The notes: generated by a model from the sequence alone, not told the origin. 43,043 nucleotides of DNA from an uncultured Mesorhizobium sp. (GCA_937958475.1 CALFXR010000171.1:1-43043); one strand, 5' to 3'; numbered from the stretch's first letter, positions 1 to 8,259 are shown. Program-made: numbers and translations.

Positions 1-524
1 CCGGCGCCGCGGCATCGCTCGACGGCGTCGCCGGCCGCCGCATCGCCGTCGCGGCAAGGGGCCCGCTGTCGCCGGCCGCGGGCCTGCTGGCGACCGTCGC
101 CGCCGCCGGCGGCGCGGCGCCTGAACTCGTCGAGACCGCGAGCGCGGAGGAAGCCGAGCGTCTGTTCGCCGCCGGCGAGGTCGAGTTCGTCCTCGGCTGG
201 GAGCCCATCGCCGCGGATGGCGCCGCTGTGCCCAGCGCCGGAACGGCGCAGCGCCTCGCGGACCTGGGCATGGACGCTGCCGGGATCTCTGCGGTCTGGA
301 CCGCGCCGGCGGTGCGCTGGGGACCGCATGCCGTGCGCACCGACCTCGACGGCGAGGCCAAGCGCCTGCTCGCCGCGTTCCTGTCGGGCCTGAAGGCAGG
401 GCAGCCGGAGGTCTACGATTTCGTCGAGTTCCACCACCAGGGCGGCTTCGCGGTGACGAACCACGACGCCTACCAGGGCATCGTCGATGCCGTCGAGGTG
501 CTCGCCGCCTCGCCCCGGTCCTGA
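1..524 (+). CDS. PhnD-like phosphate/phosphonate ABC transporter substrate-binding protein (5' partial)
   Basis: The window opens inside this gene. The reading frame is continuous from base 3 to the TGA at 522-524, so only about 173 C-terminal residues are visible. The C-terminal part, with PEVYDFVEFHHQGGF followed by a DAYQGIVDAVEVL helix, resembles the end of PhnD-type periplasmic binding proteins for phosphonate, phosphite or phosphate ABC transporters. An internal GTG at 228 is a poor start because the same frame codes a protein-like Ala/Gly/Glu-rich stretch upstream of it. The signal peptide and ligand-contact residues are outside the window, so the substrate cannot be judged. The gene converges on the TadE-like gene with only five bases between the stops. 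Family assignment is moderate and rests on the C-terminal motif alone. Confidence 0.6.
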   Translation, partial: GAAASLDGVAGRRIAVAARGPLSPAAGLLATVAAAGGAAPELVETASAEEAERLFAAGEVEFVLGWEPIAADGAAVPSAGTAQRLADLGMDAAGISAVWTAPAVRWGPHAVRTDLDGEAKRLLAAFLSGLKAGQPEVYDFVEFHHQGGFAVTNHDAYQGIVDAVEVLAASPRS

Positions 525-529
525 CCGGA

Positions 530-1147
530 TCAGCAGTCGGAACAGCTGATCGACTGGGTCATGCGCGGACGCAGGTAGTAGGTCTCGTTCATGTCCAGCT
601 TGTCGAAGGCGGCGGTCAGGCCGAGCGTGCCCTTGTCGCCCGCGGCCCAGGTGATCACCGGGTAATATTTCAGGCTGCTCTGCACGCGGACCAGGAACGA
701 TCCCTTGATCTTCAGCGCCGCGGGGATCGTGGTGATCGTTCCCGCCGCCTGGTCGACGCTGTAGGCGCCGTTGACCACCTTGCGCGACCAGGCCACCTTG
801 ACCTTCGGCGTCGTTTCGTCCGTCACTTCGATCGCGGTTATGATGATCGTCGGCTTGCTGCGGTTGTATGGCTGCAGGAGGGCGCTGCCGATGTCGAGGA
901 TGGCGTTCAGCTCGCTCTTGGTCGTCGTCTGCTGCTGGGTGACGAGGTCGGCGACCATGCTCGCGGAGCGGCCGACCTTCTTGTTGGCCTCGATCCCCTG
1001 GCCTACCTCCATCGTCAGGAAGTACATCGACAGGAGCAGCGGGGCGATGAGCGCGAACTCGAGCGCGGCCACGCCGCGGCGGTCGGCGGCGAGGCGTCCC
1101 AGCCGGCCGCCGGAAAGGGAGAGTACGGCTCTCTTCAGCATGCCCAT
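530..1147 (-). CDS. TadE-like minor pseudopilin of the Flp pilus
   Basis: This 205-residue protein is probably a minor pseudopilin of the Tad system, sitting in the inner membrane and joining or priming the Flp fibre. After a basic N-terminus it has DRRGVAALEFALIAPLLLSM, the TadE/TadG pattern of an Ala/Glu/Phe segment opening a hydrophobic helix (about residues 23-46). The rest is a polar periplasmic domain ending in a cysteine pair, CSDC. The ATG at 1147 has a GGGGA about eight bases upstream. It lies 33 bases behind the other TadE-like gene, so the two are probably co-transcribed. TadE and TadF cannot be separated by eye; it is too short for a full TadG with a VWA domain. Confidence 0.85.
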   Translation of the reverse strand: MGMLKRAVLSLSGGRLGRLAADRRGVAALEFALIAPLLLSMYFLTMEVGQGIEANKKVGRSASMVADLVTQQQTTTKSELNAILDIGSALLQPYNRSKPTIIITAIEVTDETTPKVKVAWSRKVVNGAYSVDQAAGTITTIPAALKIKGSFLVRVQSSLKYYPVITWAAGDKGTLGLTAAFDKLDMNETYYLRPRMTQSISCSDC

Positions 1148-1180
1148 GATTCAGGTCCCCATGTGCCGACGAGACCTCGG

Positions 1181-1765
1181 TCAGTCGTCGAACGGTTCGT
1201 TCTGCCAGACGGCCATCGAGAAATGCAGCGTCTTGTTATCCTTCAGGCTCGACATCGACTTGCGCATGATGTCGGTCATGATCGGCCAGCGGTAGAAGAC
1301 GCGGAGCGCGTTCTTCGACATCGACTTGCCCGGCTTGACGACGAATCCGCTGGTGACGATGTCGTCCTTTGCCGAATTGAACGGTATGCCCAGCGCCGCC
1401 GCCTCCTGGAAGGTGGTGACCTCGCGCAGGTCGACCTCGAGTCCGGGGCAATCGTCGGCGACGATGACGCTGAGTCGGTCGCAGATCAGGGTCCGCATCG
1501 AGTTCGGCGTGACGTCGGCCGCCTTGACCTGGCCTGTGCGCAGCAACCGCGCGACGTCGTCCGTCGTGTTGGCGAGCACTTCCTGCCCGGCGAACGAGAT
1601 GCAGCTTTCGAGGATGGCGAAGACGAGCAGCGAGAACGGTATGGCCAGCGCCGTGAACTCGACCGCGGTGCTGCCGCTCCTGTTCCCGGCGAAACGCGCG
1701 AGGATCCCCCGCCGTGCGGGTCGGGGAGAAGGCGAGGCCTCTCCAGGATGCTCTTTGCTGGTCAT
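1181..1765 (-). CDS. TadE-like pilus assembly protein
   Basis: This is the second TadE-family protein of the locus, 194 residues. A basic, proline-rich N-terminus of about 32 residues is followed by the TadE signature SGSTAVEFTALAIPFSLLVF, whose Glu (in VEF) and hydrophobic helix match the prepilin-like N-terminal domain. A soluble periplasmic domain with one cysteine pair follows. Family members are processed by the Tad prepilin peptidase, here CpaA in the divergent operon. The gene sits between the secretin-N-domain gene and the other TadE-like gene, all on the minus strand. The ATG at 1765 has no strong ribosome-binding site, but no better in-frame start keeps the basic leader. Confidence 0.85.
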   Translation of the reverse strand: MTSKEHPGEASPSPRPARRGILARFAGNRSGSTAVEFTALAIPFSLLVFAILESCISFAGQEVLANTTDDVARLLRTGQVKAADVTPNSMRTLICDRLSVIVADDCPGLEVDLREVTTFQEAAALGIPFNSAKDDIVTSGFVVKPGKSMSKNALRVFYRWPIMTDIMRKSMSSLKDNKTLHFSMAVWQNEPFDD

Positions 1766-1922
1766 GGCGGTTTCGCAATGCCCCTGTTGCGTATTCGACA
1801 GGAGCGTAGCCGAAACCTGTTGAAGCCCGGTGTGAACGACGCCTCGGATTGAATCCGTTCGGGCAACCTCTGGTTAACCGCGCGGTTCGGCGCCGGGGAT
1901 TTTCCCCGATGCCGGTCCCTGC

Positions 1923-2354
1923 CTACTGGCCGGCGCTCATCTCGGCTTCGGACGTGCGCTCCGCGTCGCCCTTGAACGAACTCTCGCAATAGGGCGTGCA
2001 CGACAGCGTCTGCACGTCGGAGCGCCGGTAGACGCGCACCGACCGCGGATCGTGCCGCGACACGATCACCTGCTCGTCGACGATCGGGCTTCCGTCGGAA
2101 TCGAGGACAACGAGGTTGGTGACGCCGAAACCCTTGCCGGTCAGCACGATGGTGGTGGCGTCCTGCACGGACGCGTCCGCGATCAGAGGATTGCCGATCA
2201 CGATCGTATCGGCCGGCCGCGCGATCTTGACGATCTTCGCCTGGTTCATCAGCACCTCGATCCCGGCGCCGCCGGAGGCCGATGTCGTGGCGTAAAGCGC
2301 GCCGGCCAGCGCAAGGACGCAGCTGGTCCACGTGACTGTGTGATGACGCGCCAT
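1923..2354 (-). CDS. Stand-alone pilus-formation N-terminal domain protein (CpaC/RcpA N-domain-like)
   Basis: This 143-residue exported protein resembles the N-terminal domain of Tad secretins (the pilus formation protein N-terminal region) without any secretin pore domain. After a signal peptide (about residues 1-27) the core carries the motifs AKIVKIARPADTIVIGNPLI and KGFGVTNLVVLDSDG, parallel to SIVIDLPADAYDILVANPSV and VGETNIFVFGPNG in CpaC of this window. The C-terminal tail has two cysteines, in SCTPYC. I chose ATG 2354 because GGAG lies nine bases before it; a longer frame up to 2513 is basic and not protein-like. It heads the minus-strand group with the two TadE-like genes, divergent from the Flp pilin. 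A role in secretin assembly or alignment is inference. Confidence 0.75.
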   Translation of the reverse strand: MARHHTVTWTSCVLALAGALYATTSASGGAGIEVLMNQAKIVKIARPADTIVIGNPLIADASVQDATTIVLTGKGFGVTNLVVLDSDGSPIVDEQVIVSRHDPRSVRVYRRSDVQTLSCTPYCESSFKGDAERTSEAEMSAGQ

Positions 2355-2686
2355 TCGCTCATTCTCCGGGAACGGAAGCTCTGAAGCGAATATGAACGGG
2401 ATTGGTGAACCAACGGTTAAGCGACACGGGCGTCCCCTCGGGCGGCCCGGAGAAACGCTCCGTCGCCGCACGCCCACCGGCCGCGCGCAGGAGCCTTCTT
2501 GGGCGACGATCACGGGCCTGCCGGCTTAGCGGCGGATTAACCACGCGACGCGGCGCCGCCGGTAAAGGAATCGGTAAGGCTGTTTCTTAAGTGCATCGAA
2601 AGAGCTTCCTCGTAGTGTCCGGACATCCGATCGATGCAGAAGAATTTCGACGGAAGTGCTGTAACACGTGGAGTAGGAGCTCTCGA
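2355..2686. promoter_or_regulatory. Divergent intergenic region upstream of the Flp pilin gene
   Basis: This 332-base gene-free stretch lies between the minus-strand secretin-N-domain gene and the Flp pilin gene, so it should hold promoters for both. It contains scattered TTAA elements (around 2417, 2537 and 2587) and a near-direct repeat GGTAA (2561 and 2573). Between 2592 and 2638 is an inverted repeat, TGCATCGA and TCGATGCA, that encloses the perfect palindrome TGTCCGGACA at 2616-2625. The pilin start has GGAG about ten bases upstream. I cannot assign -35/-10 boxes with confidence, and no extra coding region is convincing here. Confidence 0.45.
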
Positions 2687-2863
2687 ATGTCTAAGCTTTT
2701 TGCACGTTTCGTGAAGGACGAGTCCGGCGCGACCGCCATCGAATACGGTCTGATCGCCGCCCTCATCGCCCTCGCCATCATGGTCGGCGCCGGCGCCCTC
2801 GGCAACTCGATCAACAACCAGTTCATGGCGATCGGCTCGACGCTCGAAAACAGCGTCAACTGA
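2687..2863 (+). CDS. Flp family type IVb pilin
   Basis: This 58-residue protein is the major pilin of the Tad system. The leader (residues 1-14, ending in DESG) precedes the mature start ATAIEY. Cleavage by the CpaA peptidase is expected between Gly14 and Ala15, leaving the invariant Glu and Tyr at mature positions 5 and 6. A single hydrophobic helix follows (about residues 21-38), then a short polar tail ending in Asn. Size and layout match Flp pilins. A longer frame from 2591 is ignored because GGAG precedes the ATG at 2687. A strong hairpin follows, so the pilin is probably made in excess over the assembly genes. It is the only Flp gene visible. Confidence 0.95.
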   Translation: MSKLFARFVKDESGATAIEYGLIAALIALAIMVGAGALGNSINNQFMAIGSTLENSVN

Positions 2864-2889
2864 TACCGTCTGGCTGCGGCCGAAGTTTC

Positions 2890-2922
2890 GAGAGCCGCCC
2901 CCACGGGGCGGCTCTCCTCGTT
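2890..2922 (+). terminator. Hairpin terminator downstream of the Flp pilin gene
   Basis: A 12-bp perfect stem (2890-2901 with 2905-2916) and a three-base loop end about 90 bases before cpaA. The following T-run is weak (CTCGTTT), so it may act as an attenuator that lets part of the transcription reach the assembly genes. Confidence 0.6.
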
Positions 2923-3004
2923 TGGAGACGCAATGCGCCGCTTCACGCTTGTTTAAGCGCTCGCGCCTAGGATCGTTCTCCTGGCAGTCCATGACGAGAC
3001 ACCC

Positions 3005-3526
3005 ATGCTCGAAGCCGCGATATTCGTCATCTTCCCGTTCTGCATGGCGTTCGCCGCCATCTCCGACACGCTCTCCATGACCATCGCCAACCGGGTCTCC
3101 GTGATCCTGGTCGTCGCCTTCGCCGCAATCGCGCCGATGACCGGCATGGAGTGGGTCGCGTTCGGCTGGCACTTCGCGGCGGGCCTGTGCGTGCTCGCGG
3201 TGACGTTCTCGCTGTTCGCCATCGGCGGCATGGGCGGCGGCGATGCCAAGCTGCTCGCCGCCACCGCCGTCTGGTTCGGCTTCTCCATCCCGCTCGTCCA
3301 GTATCTCGTCGTCACGGCGTTCGTCGGCGGCGTGCTGACCGTCGCCATCCTCGCCTTCCGCAAGTCGCCGCTCGCCGTCTACTCGTCGCGCAACGTGTTC
3401 CTGCGCCATTTCGCCGATTCCGACGTGGGCATCCCCTACGGCGTGGCTCTGGGTATCGGCGGCCTGCTCGTCTATCCGGCCTCGCCGCTGATGATCTGGG
3501 CGTTGGCGCGCCTCAGCGCGATCTGA
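3005..3526 (+). CDS. cpaA: Prepilin peptidase CpaA (TadV), A24 family
   Basis: This 173-residue integral membrane aspartic protease should remove the leader peptide of the Flp pilin and the TadE-like pseudopilins. Both catalytic aspartates of the A24 family are visible: Asp21 in AISDTLSMTIANR and Asp80 in MGGGDAK. About five or six hydrophobic segments fill the rest, and the N-methyltransferase domain of the large PilD type is absent, as is usual for CpaA/TadV. It follows the Flp gene and its hairpin, and cpaB begins after an AT-rich gap of about 280 bases, so cpaB probably also has its own promoter. Confidence 0.93.
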   Translation: MLEAAIFVIFPFCMAFAAISDTLSMTIANRVSVILVVAFAAIAPMTGMEWVAFGWHFAAGLCVLAVTFSLFAIGGMGGGDAKLLAATAVWFGFSIPLVQYLVVTAFVGGVLTVAILAFRKSPLAVYSSRNVFLRHFADSDVGIPYGVALGIGGLLVYPASPLMIWALARLSAI

Positions 3527-3690
3527 AGCCCCGCCGCGGAGGCGGTCCCGGCCTCTCCCGCTCGGTTGCGGCGAGCCGCGGGCACGTTTGGCGCCGGGCC
3601 GCCCCTGGCCCGGTGCGATGCCCCATGCAAGATCCTCGCCGACGCCTGATTCCACGGCGCTTTTCGCCCTCGCCGGGGCGGATCGTCGGC

Positions 3691-3750
3691 ATTTGAATAA
3701 ACGCTAAATTAATCACGATCGTAAGGATTGCATTAACCGTAATTTGACGA
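3691..3750 (+). promoter_or_regulatory. AT-rich promoter region before cpaB with a CtrA-like half-matched site
   Basis: Only 19 of these 60 bases are G or C, in strong contrast to the flanking sequence, as expected for a promoter of the long cpaB-tadC operon. Within it, 3733-3747 reads TTAA, seven bases, TTGA, one mismatch from the CtrA consensus TTAA-N7-TTAA. CtrA controls pilus genes in Caulobacter; its action here is inference. Confidence 0.4.
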
Positions 3751-3804
3751 TTGGGCCTGCAATGTCCGGCTTGGCTAGGTGGATTGCCGAGCGAGGGCAT
3801 GGAC

Positions 3805-4626
3805 ATGGCAGCATCCCGTTTGATCATCATGGGCGTGGCGGTAGCCGCGGCGGGCGGTGCCGGCTATATCGCCAAGAACATGGCGGCGAGCACGCCTCCC
3901 CAGGTGATCGTCGAAGCCGGACCCAAGCAGCCCGCGATCGAACTCGCCGACGTCCTGGTGCTGGAAAGCGACGTGCCGATGGGCGCGCCGCTCGGCGACG
4001 CGCTGGAATGGCAGTCGTGGCCAGCCGCCGGAATCAACGAGAACTTCATCACCCGTTCGAACGAGCCCGAAGCGCTGGAGAAGATGAAGGGCTCGGTGGC
4101 GCGCGTGCCGATCTATGCGGGCGAGCCGGTGCGCCGGTCGAAGCTGATCGGCGAAGGCCAGAGCTTCATGTCCGCGATCCTGCCGTCGGGCCATCGCGCC
4201 ATCGCGACGCAGATCTCGGCCGACACATCGGCCGGCGGCTTCATCCTGCCCAACGATTTCGTCGACGTCATCATGACCCGGCGTTCCGCGAACGCTTCGG
4301 GCGGCGAGGGCTTCATCACCGAGACGATCCTCAAGAACATCCGCGTGCTGGCGATCGATCAGACGATCCAGGAGGACGAGGACGGCAAGAAGGTCAAGGT
4401 CGGTGAGACCGCGACGTTGGAACTGACGCCGCAGCAGGCGGAGATCATCACGGTCGCCCAGCAGATGGCCGACCGCCTCACCCTTGCCCTGCGCTCGGTC
4501 GCCGATGCGCAGGAGGAACCGGGCGAAGAGGCCGATTACCTCGTCTCGGGCAACGGCAGCGGCCGGCGCGGCACGGTGCGGCTCATCAAGTCGGGCGAAG
4601 TCACGGAAGTGGGAGCCAGGAAATGA
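3805..4626 (+). CDS. cpaB: Flp pilus assembly protein CpaB (RcpC), SAF domain
   Basis: CpaB/RcpC is a periplasmic, membrane-tethered Tad protein thought to help assemble or stabilise the CpaC secretin channel. The protein has about 273 residues. It opens with a single hydrophobic anchor (MAASRLIIMGVAVAAAGGAG), followed by a SAF-like domain (about residues 45-110, with VPIYAGEPVRRSKLI) and an RcpC-type domain containing the TETILKNIRVLAIDQ stretch. I chose ATG 3805 because GAGGG sits about eight bases upstream; ATG 3799, two codons earlier, has that GAGGG too close. The stop overlaps the cpaC start (ATGA at 4623-4626), indicating translational coupling. Confidence 0.92.
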   Translation: MAASRLIIMGVAVAAAGGAGYIAKNMAASTPPQVIVEAGPKQPAIELADVLVLESDVPMGAPLGDALEWQSWPAAGINENFITRSNEPEALEKMKGSVARVPIYAGEPVRRSKLIGEGQSFMSAILPSGHRAIATQISADTSAGGFILPNDFVDVIMTRRSANASGGEGFITETILKNIRVLAIDQTIQEDEDGKKVKVGETATLELTPQQAEIITVAQQMADRLTLALRSVADAQEEPGEEADYLVSGNGSGRRGTVRLIKSGEVTEVGARK

Positions 4627-6188
4627 GGACAGGGCGAGAGGTTCCGCACGTGTCGCGCCGCGGGGCGGCTCTATCGGGCGGGTGCAGGCTTGCGGTCAGC
4701 GGCGCCGTCGCGCTCGGTCTGCTGGCAGTCGGTTCGCTTCCCGGTCTCGGCAGCGCCGAAGCGGCCGGCGGCGCGGCCGCGGTCAGTTCCTCGACGAAGG
4801 GCAGCCAGCGCATCAAGCTCGGCCTGAACAAGTCGATCGTCATCGACCTGCCGGCCGACGCCTACGACATCCTCGTCGCCAATCCCTCGGTGGCGGATGC
4901 GGTGACGCGCACGGCGCGGCGCATCTATCTCTTCGGCAAGGCGGTCGGCGAGACCAACATCTTCGTCTTCGGGCCGAACGGCGAGCAGATCGTCAGCCTC
5001 GACCTGGCGATCGAACGCGACGTCTCCGGTCTCGAGGACTATCTCAAGCGCTTCATCCCGAACTCCGAGATCCACGTCGAACTCCTCAACGACAACGTCG
5101 TGCTCACCGGTACCGTCGAGACCCCGCTCGACGCCCAGCGCGCGGCCCAGCTGGCGCAGATCTTCGTCACCGGCGGCGAGGCGACGACGGGCCAGTATTC
5201 GCAGACCGCTGCGGGCGGCTCCGCGGCCGGCGGCGTCGACATCAACAACCCCGACCAGGAGCGCCGGACCAGCCAGATCGTCAACCTCCTGCAGATCATC
5301 GGCGAGGATCAGGTGACGCTCAAGGTGACCGTCGCCGAGGTCAGCCGTTCCGTGATGAAGCAGCTCGGCGTCAATCTCGTCGGCTCCGGCGGCAGCAACG
5401 GCATCACCTGGGGCGCGGTTTCCGACAACGTCGCCGGTCTCGGCAAGGCGCTGTCGACCTCGGGAGTGTCGCTCGGCACCTCCGCGCTCGACGCCTATGT
5501 CAACGCCATGGAGCAGTCGGGCGTCATGAAGACGCTCGCCGAGCCGACGCTGACCGCCGTTTCGGGCGAGAAGGCGACGTTCCGCGTCGGCGGCGAGTTC
5601 AATCTCATCACCGGCCAGAATGTCGACAGCGACAACGGCAGCCTGACCTACGACGTCGAGAAGCTCGAATACGGCATCGGCCTCGAGTTCCAGCCCGTCG
5701 TCCTGTCGCCCGGGCGCATCAGCCTGAAGATCCGCACCCAGGTCTCGGAGCCGACGACCGAAGGATCCGTGGCGCTCTCCGCCGGCGGCCAGCGTCTCGG
5801 CACCAACATGCTGTCGATCCGCAAGCGCCTCGCCGACACCACCGTCGAACTGCCGTCGGGCGGCTCGATGATGATCGCCGGCCTCGTCCGCGACGACGTC
5901 CGCCAGGCCGTGAGCGGGCTCCCGGGCCTCGCCAAGCTGCCGGTGCTCGGCACGCTGTTCAGGAGCCGCGACTTCGTCCGCAACGAGACTGAGCTGGTGA
6001 TCATCGTCACGCCGTACCTGACGCGGCCGGTTGCACGCGGGGAGCTTTCGAAACCGGACGACAATTTCAATGCGGCGAGCGACGGCGCCGGCATGTTCCT
6101 CGGGCGCGTCAACCGCGTCTACGGGACGATGAAGACCAACAAGCCAGACGGCCGTTATCACGGCGTCGTCGGCTTCATCTACAAGTGA
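4623..6188 (+). CDS. cpaC: Type II/IV secretin CpaC (RcpA), outer-membrane pilus channel
   Basis: CpaC forms the outer-membrane ring through which the Flp pilus leaves the cell. The 521-residue protein has a long signal peptide (about residues 1-48). The pilus-formation N-terminal domain follows (about 60-135, with the ADAYDILVANPSVADAV motif), then a BON-like segment (NDNVVLTGTVETPLDAQRA), then the secretin domain (about 225-450). The secretin core is marked by VTVAEVSRSVMKQLGVN and by VELPSGGSMMIAGLV near the membrane-inserted region, with LPVLGTLFRS shortly after. The start overlaps the cpaB stop. It should work with CpaB, CpaD and the minus-strand N-domain protein. Confidence 0.95.
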   Translation: MRTGREVPHVSRRGAALSGGCRLAVSGAVALGLLAVGSLPGLGSAEAAGGAAAVSSSTKGSQRIKLGLNKSIVIDLPADAYDILVANPSVADAVTRTARRIYLFGKAVGETNIFVFGPNGEQIVSLDLAIERDVSGLEDYLKRFIPNSEIHVELLNDNVVLTGTVETPLDAQRAAQLAQIFVTGGEATTGQYSQTAAGGSAAGGVDINNPDQERRTSQIVNLLQIIGEDQVTLKVTVAEVSRSVMKQLGVNLVGSGGSNGITWGAVSDNVAGLGKALSTSGVSLGTSALDAYVNAMEQSGVMKTLAEPTLTAVSGEKATFRVGGEFNLITGQNVDSDNGSLTYDVEKLEYGIGLEFQPVVLSPGRISLKIRTQVSEPTTEGSVALSAGGQRLGTNMLSIRKRLADTTVELPSGGSMMIAGLVRDDVRQAVSGLPGLAKLPVLGTLFRSRDFVRNETELVIIVTPYLTRPVARGELSKPDDNFNAASDGAGMFLGRVNRVYGTMKTNKPDGRYHGVVGFIYK

Positions 6189-6203
6189 TCGGAGAGCGGC
6201 ATC

Positions 6204-6926
6204 ATGTCTAAGCCGATGAAGGTTGACCGCACCGCCGGGGCAGCGGCGACCGGCCGGAGCCGGATCCGCTGGCGCACGGCCTCCGTGGCCGCCGCCGCGG
6301 CGGCGGCCCTGCTTGCCGGGTGCGCGAACCGCGACAGCGTCACGGTGGGGTCGATCCCCGACGACTACCGCACGAACCACCCGATCGTGCTCGCCGAGAA
6401 GGAGCAGGCGCTCGACCTGCCCGTGGCGAGCAGCGACCGCGGCATGACCGACGTCCACCGGATCGCGCTGGAGGGCTTCCTCGGCCGCTACGACCGCAGC
6501 GCGACCCCGGTGGTGCGCGTGATGGTTCCGTCGGGATCCGCCAACGATGTCGCCGCCGCGCATGCGTCGTCCGGCTTCGTCTCCGTCCTGAAGGCGAACG
6601 GCGTGCCGTCGAGCCGTATCGCGGTCTCGCACTACCAGGCAGATCCGTCCGAGACCGCCGCGCCGATCCGTGTCGCCTATTCGGCGCTCCAGGCGCAGAC
6701 CGGCAAGTGCGGCCGCTGGCCGGCCGACATCCTCGAGAATGCCGACAACAAGCACTACGCCAATTTCGGCTGCTCCTACCAGAACAACCTGGCCGCCCAG
6801 ATCGCGAATCCCGCCGACCTGCTCGGGCCGCGCAAGCCGACGTCGATCGACGCCGCGAAGCGCGGCGTGGCGATCGGTGAGTGGCAGGCGACGCCCGGCG
6901 ATTGGACGCAGGAAGTCGAATACTAG
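6204..6926 (+). CDS. cpaD: CpaD family pilus assembly lipoprotein
   Basis: CpaD is an outer-membrane lipoprotein needed for stable assembly of the CpaC channel. The 240-residue protein has a basic leader and poly-Ala helix ending in the lipobox LLAGC, with the acylated Cys at about residue 40. The family motif VGSIPDDYRTNHPIVLAEKE follows directly, then an OmpA-like stretch (GFLGRYDRS ... VRVMVPSGSAND). A conserved C-terminal region contains GKCGRWPADI and NFGCSYQNNLAAQIANP, where CpaD proteins keep a cysteine pair. GGAGA lies eight to twelve bases before ATG 6204. It lies between cpaC and cpaE, as usual for tad loci. Confidence 0.93.
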   Translation: MSKPMKVDRTAGAAATGRSRIRWRTASVAAAAAAALLAGCANRDSVTVGSIPDDYRTNHPIVLAEKEQALDLPVASSDRGMTDVHRIALEGFLGRYDRSATPVVRVMVPSGSANDVAAAHASSGFVSVLKANGVPSSRIAVSHYQADPSETAAPIRVAYSALQAQTGKCGRWPADILENADNKHYANFGCSYQNNLAAQIANPADLLGPRKPTSIDAAKRGVAIGEWQATPGDWTQEVEY

Positions 6927-6953
6927 TCTATTCCGGGCCCGGAGCATGCGACG

Positions 6954-8237
6954 ATGAGCAACCTTGCCTACGATACCGACCACGAGAGTGATGGTGGCTT
7001 CGAGCATGACGTCGCGGCGCTGCGGGCTCTGCGTCCCATCCCGCGCATCTCGATCCAGGCCTTCTGCGAGACGGAGAGCATCGCCAATCCGATCGAGCGC
7101 GCGGCGGAGGATCGCCGCATGTCGAAGGCGCATCTGAAGGTCCACATGGGCGGCATCGAGACCGCGATCGAGTACTACCAGAGCGCGCCGACGCCGAACC
7201 TGATCATCATCGAATCGCGCAACGAGCCCAGGCAGCTCCTCGAATCGCTGCGCAAGCTCGCCGAGAGCTGCGACCCCAACACCAAGGTCGTCATCATCGG
7301 CCACTACAACGACGTCTGGCTCTACCGGGAGCTGATCCGCTCGGGCATTTCGGAATATGTGGTCGCGCCGGTGTCGATGGCCGACGTGGTCAGCGTCATC
7401 TCGGCGATCTTCGTCGATCCGGACGCCGAGCCGATCGGCAAGGCGATCGCCTTCATCGGCGCCAAGGGCGGCGTCGGCTCGTCGACGATCTCGCACAACG
7501 TCGCCTGGGCCGTCTCCTCGCTGTTCGATTCCGAGGTCGTCGTCGCCGACATGGACCTCGCCTTCGGCACCGCCAACATCAACTTCGACCAGGACCCGGC
7601 GCAGGGCATCGCCGAAGCCGTCTTTGCGCCGGAGCGCATCGACGAGGTCTACCTTGACCGCCTTCTCGCCCAGTGTGCCGAACACCTGTCGCTGCTCGCC
7701 GCGCCGTCGACGCTCGACCGCGTCTACGATTTCGACGCCGACGCCTTCACGCAGCTGATCGACATCGCCCAGCGCAGCGCGCCGGTGCTGGTGCTCGACG
7801 TGCCGCACATCTGGACCGGCTGGACGCGCTCGACCCTGATGCACGCCGACGAGATCGTCATCACGGCGACGCCGGAACTGGCCAATCTGCGCAACGCCAA
7901 GAACATCGTCGACACGCTGAAGAAGATCCGGCCGAACGACATCGCGCCGCGCCTGATCATCAACCAGGTCGGCATGCCCAAGCGCCCGGAGATATCGCCC
8001 GCGGAGTTCGCCGAGCCGCTCGGCCTGACCCCGCTCGCGGTTATCCCCTTCGACGCCCAGCTGTTCGGCAACGCTGCCAACAACGGGCGCATGCTCGGCG
8101 AGATCGACAAGCAGAGCGCCATCGTGAACACGGTCAAGGAGATCGCGCACGTGCTCACCGGACGCACCGAGGTCAAGGCCCGGAAGAAGCCGGGTCTGAG
8201 CGATCTCCTCGCTCGCCTGAAGCGGGCCAAGAAGTAA
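6954..8237 (+). CDS. cpaE: Pilus assembly ATPase/localisation protein CpaE (TadZ)
   Basis: CpaE/TadZ belongs to the ParA/MinD ATPases and places the Tad machine at its site in the cell. The 427-residue protein has a receiver-like N-terminal domain (about residues 55-155). There the usual phospho-acceptor strand reads LIIIESRNEP, with no aspartate at the normal place, so it is an atypical receiver. The ATPase domain begins with a deviant Walker A, KGGVGSSTI (Lys at residue 171), followed by VVADMDLAFG, the MinD-type Walker A' region. GGAG lies about eight bases before ATG 6954. The acidic N-terminal 35 residues are probably disordered. Confidence 0.92.
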   Translation: MSNLAYDTDHESDGGFEHDVAALRALRPIPRISIQAFCETESIANPIERAAEDRRMSKAHLKVHMGGIETAIEYYQSAPTPNLIIIESRNEPRQLLESLRKLAESCDPNTKVVIIGHYNDVWLYRELIRSGISEYVVAPVSMADVVSVISAIFVDPDAEPIGKAIAFIGAKGGVGSSTISHNVAWAVSSLFDSEVVVADMDLAFGTANINFDQDPAQGIAEAVFAPERIDEVYLDRLLAQCAEHLSLLAAPSTLDRVYDFDADAFTQLIDIAQRSAPVLVLDVPHIWTGWTRSTLMHADEIVITATPELANLRNAKNIVDTLKKIRPNDIAPRLIINQVGMPKRPEISPAEFAEPLGLTPLAVIPFDAQLFGNAANNGRMLGEIDKQSAIVNTVKEIAHVLTGRTEVKARKKPGLSDLLARLKRAKK

Positions 8238-8259
8238 CGGAAAGCGGCGGTAGACGACG

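Noticed and set aside
2591..2863. 90-residue start for the Flp pilin
   Set aside because: The extra 32 residues do not look like a leader, and the ribosome-binding site points to ATG 2687.
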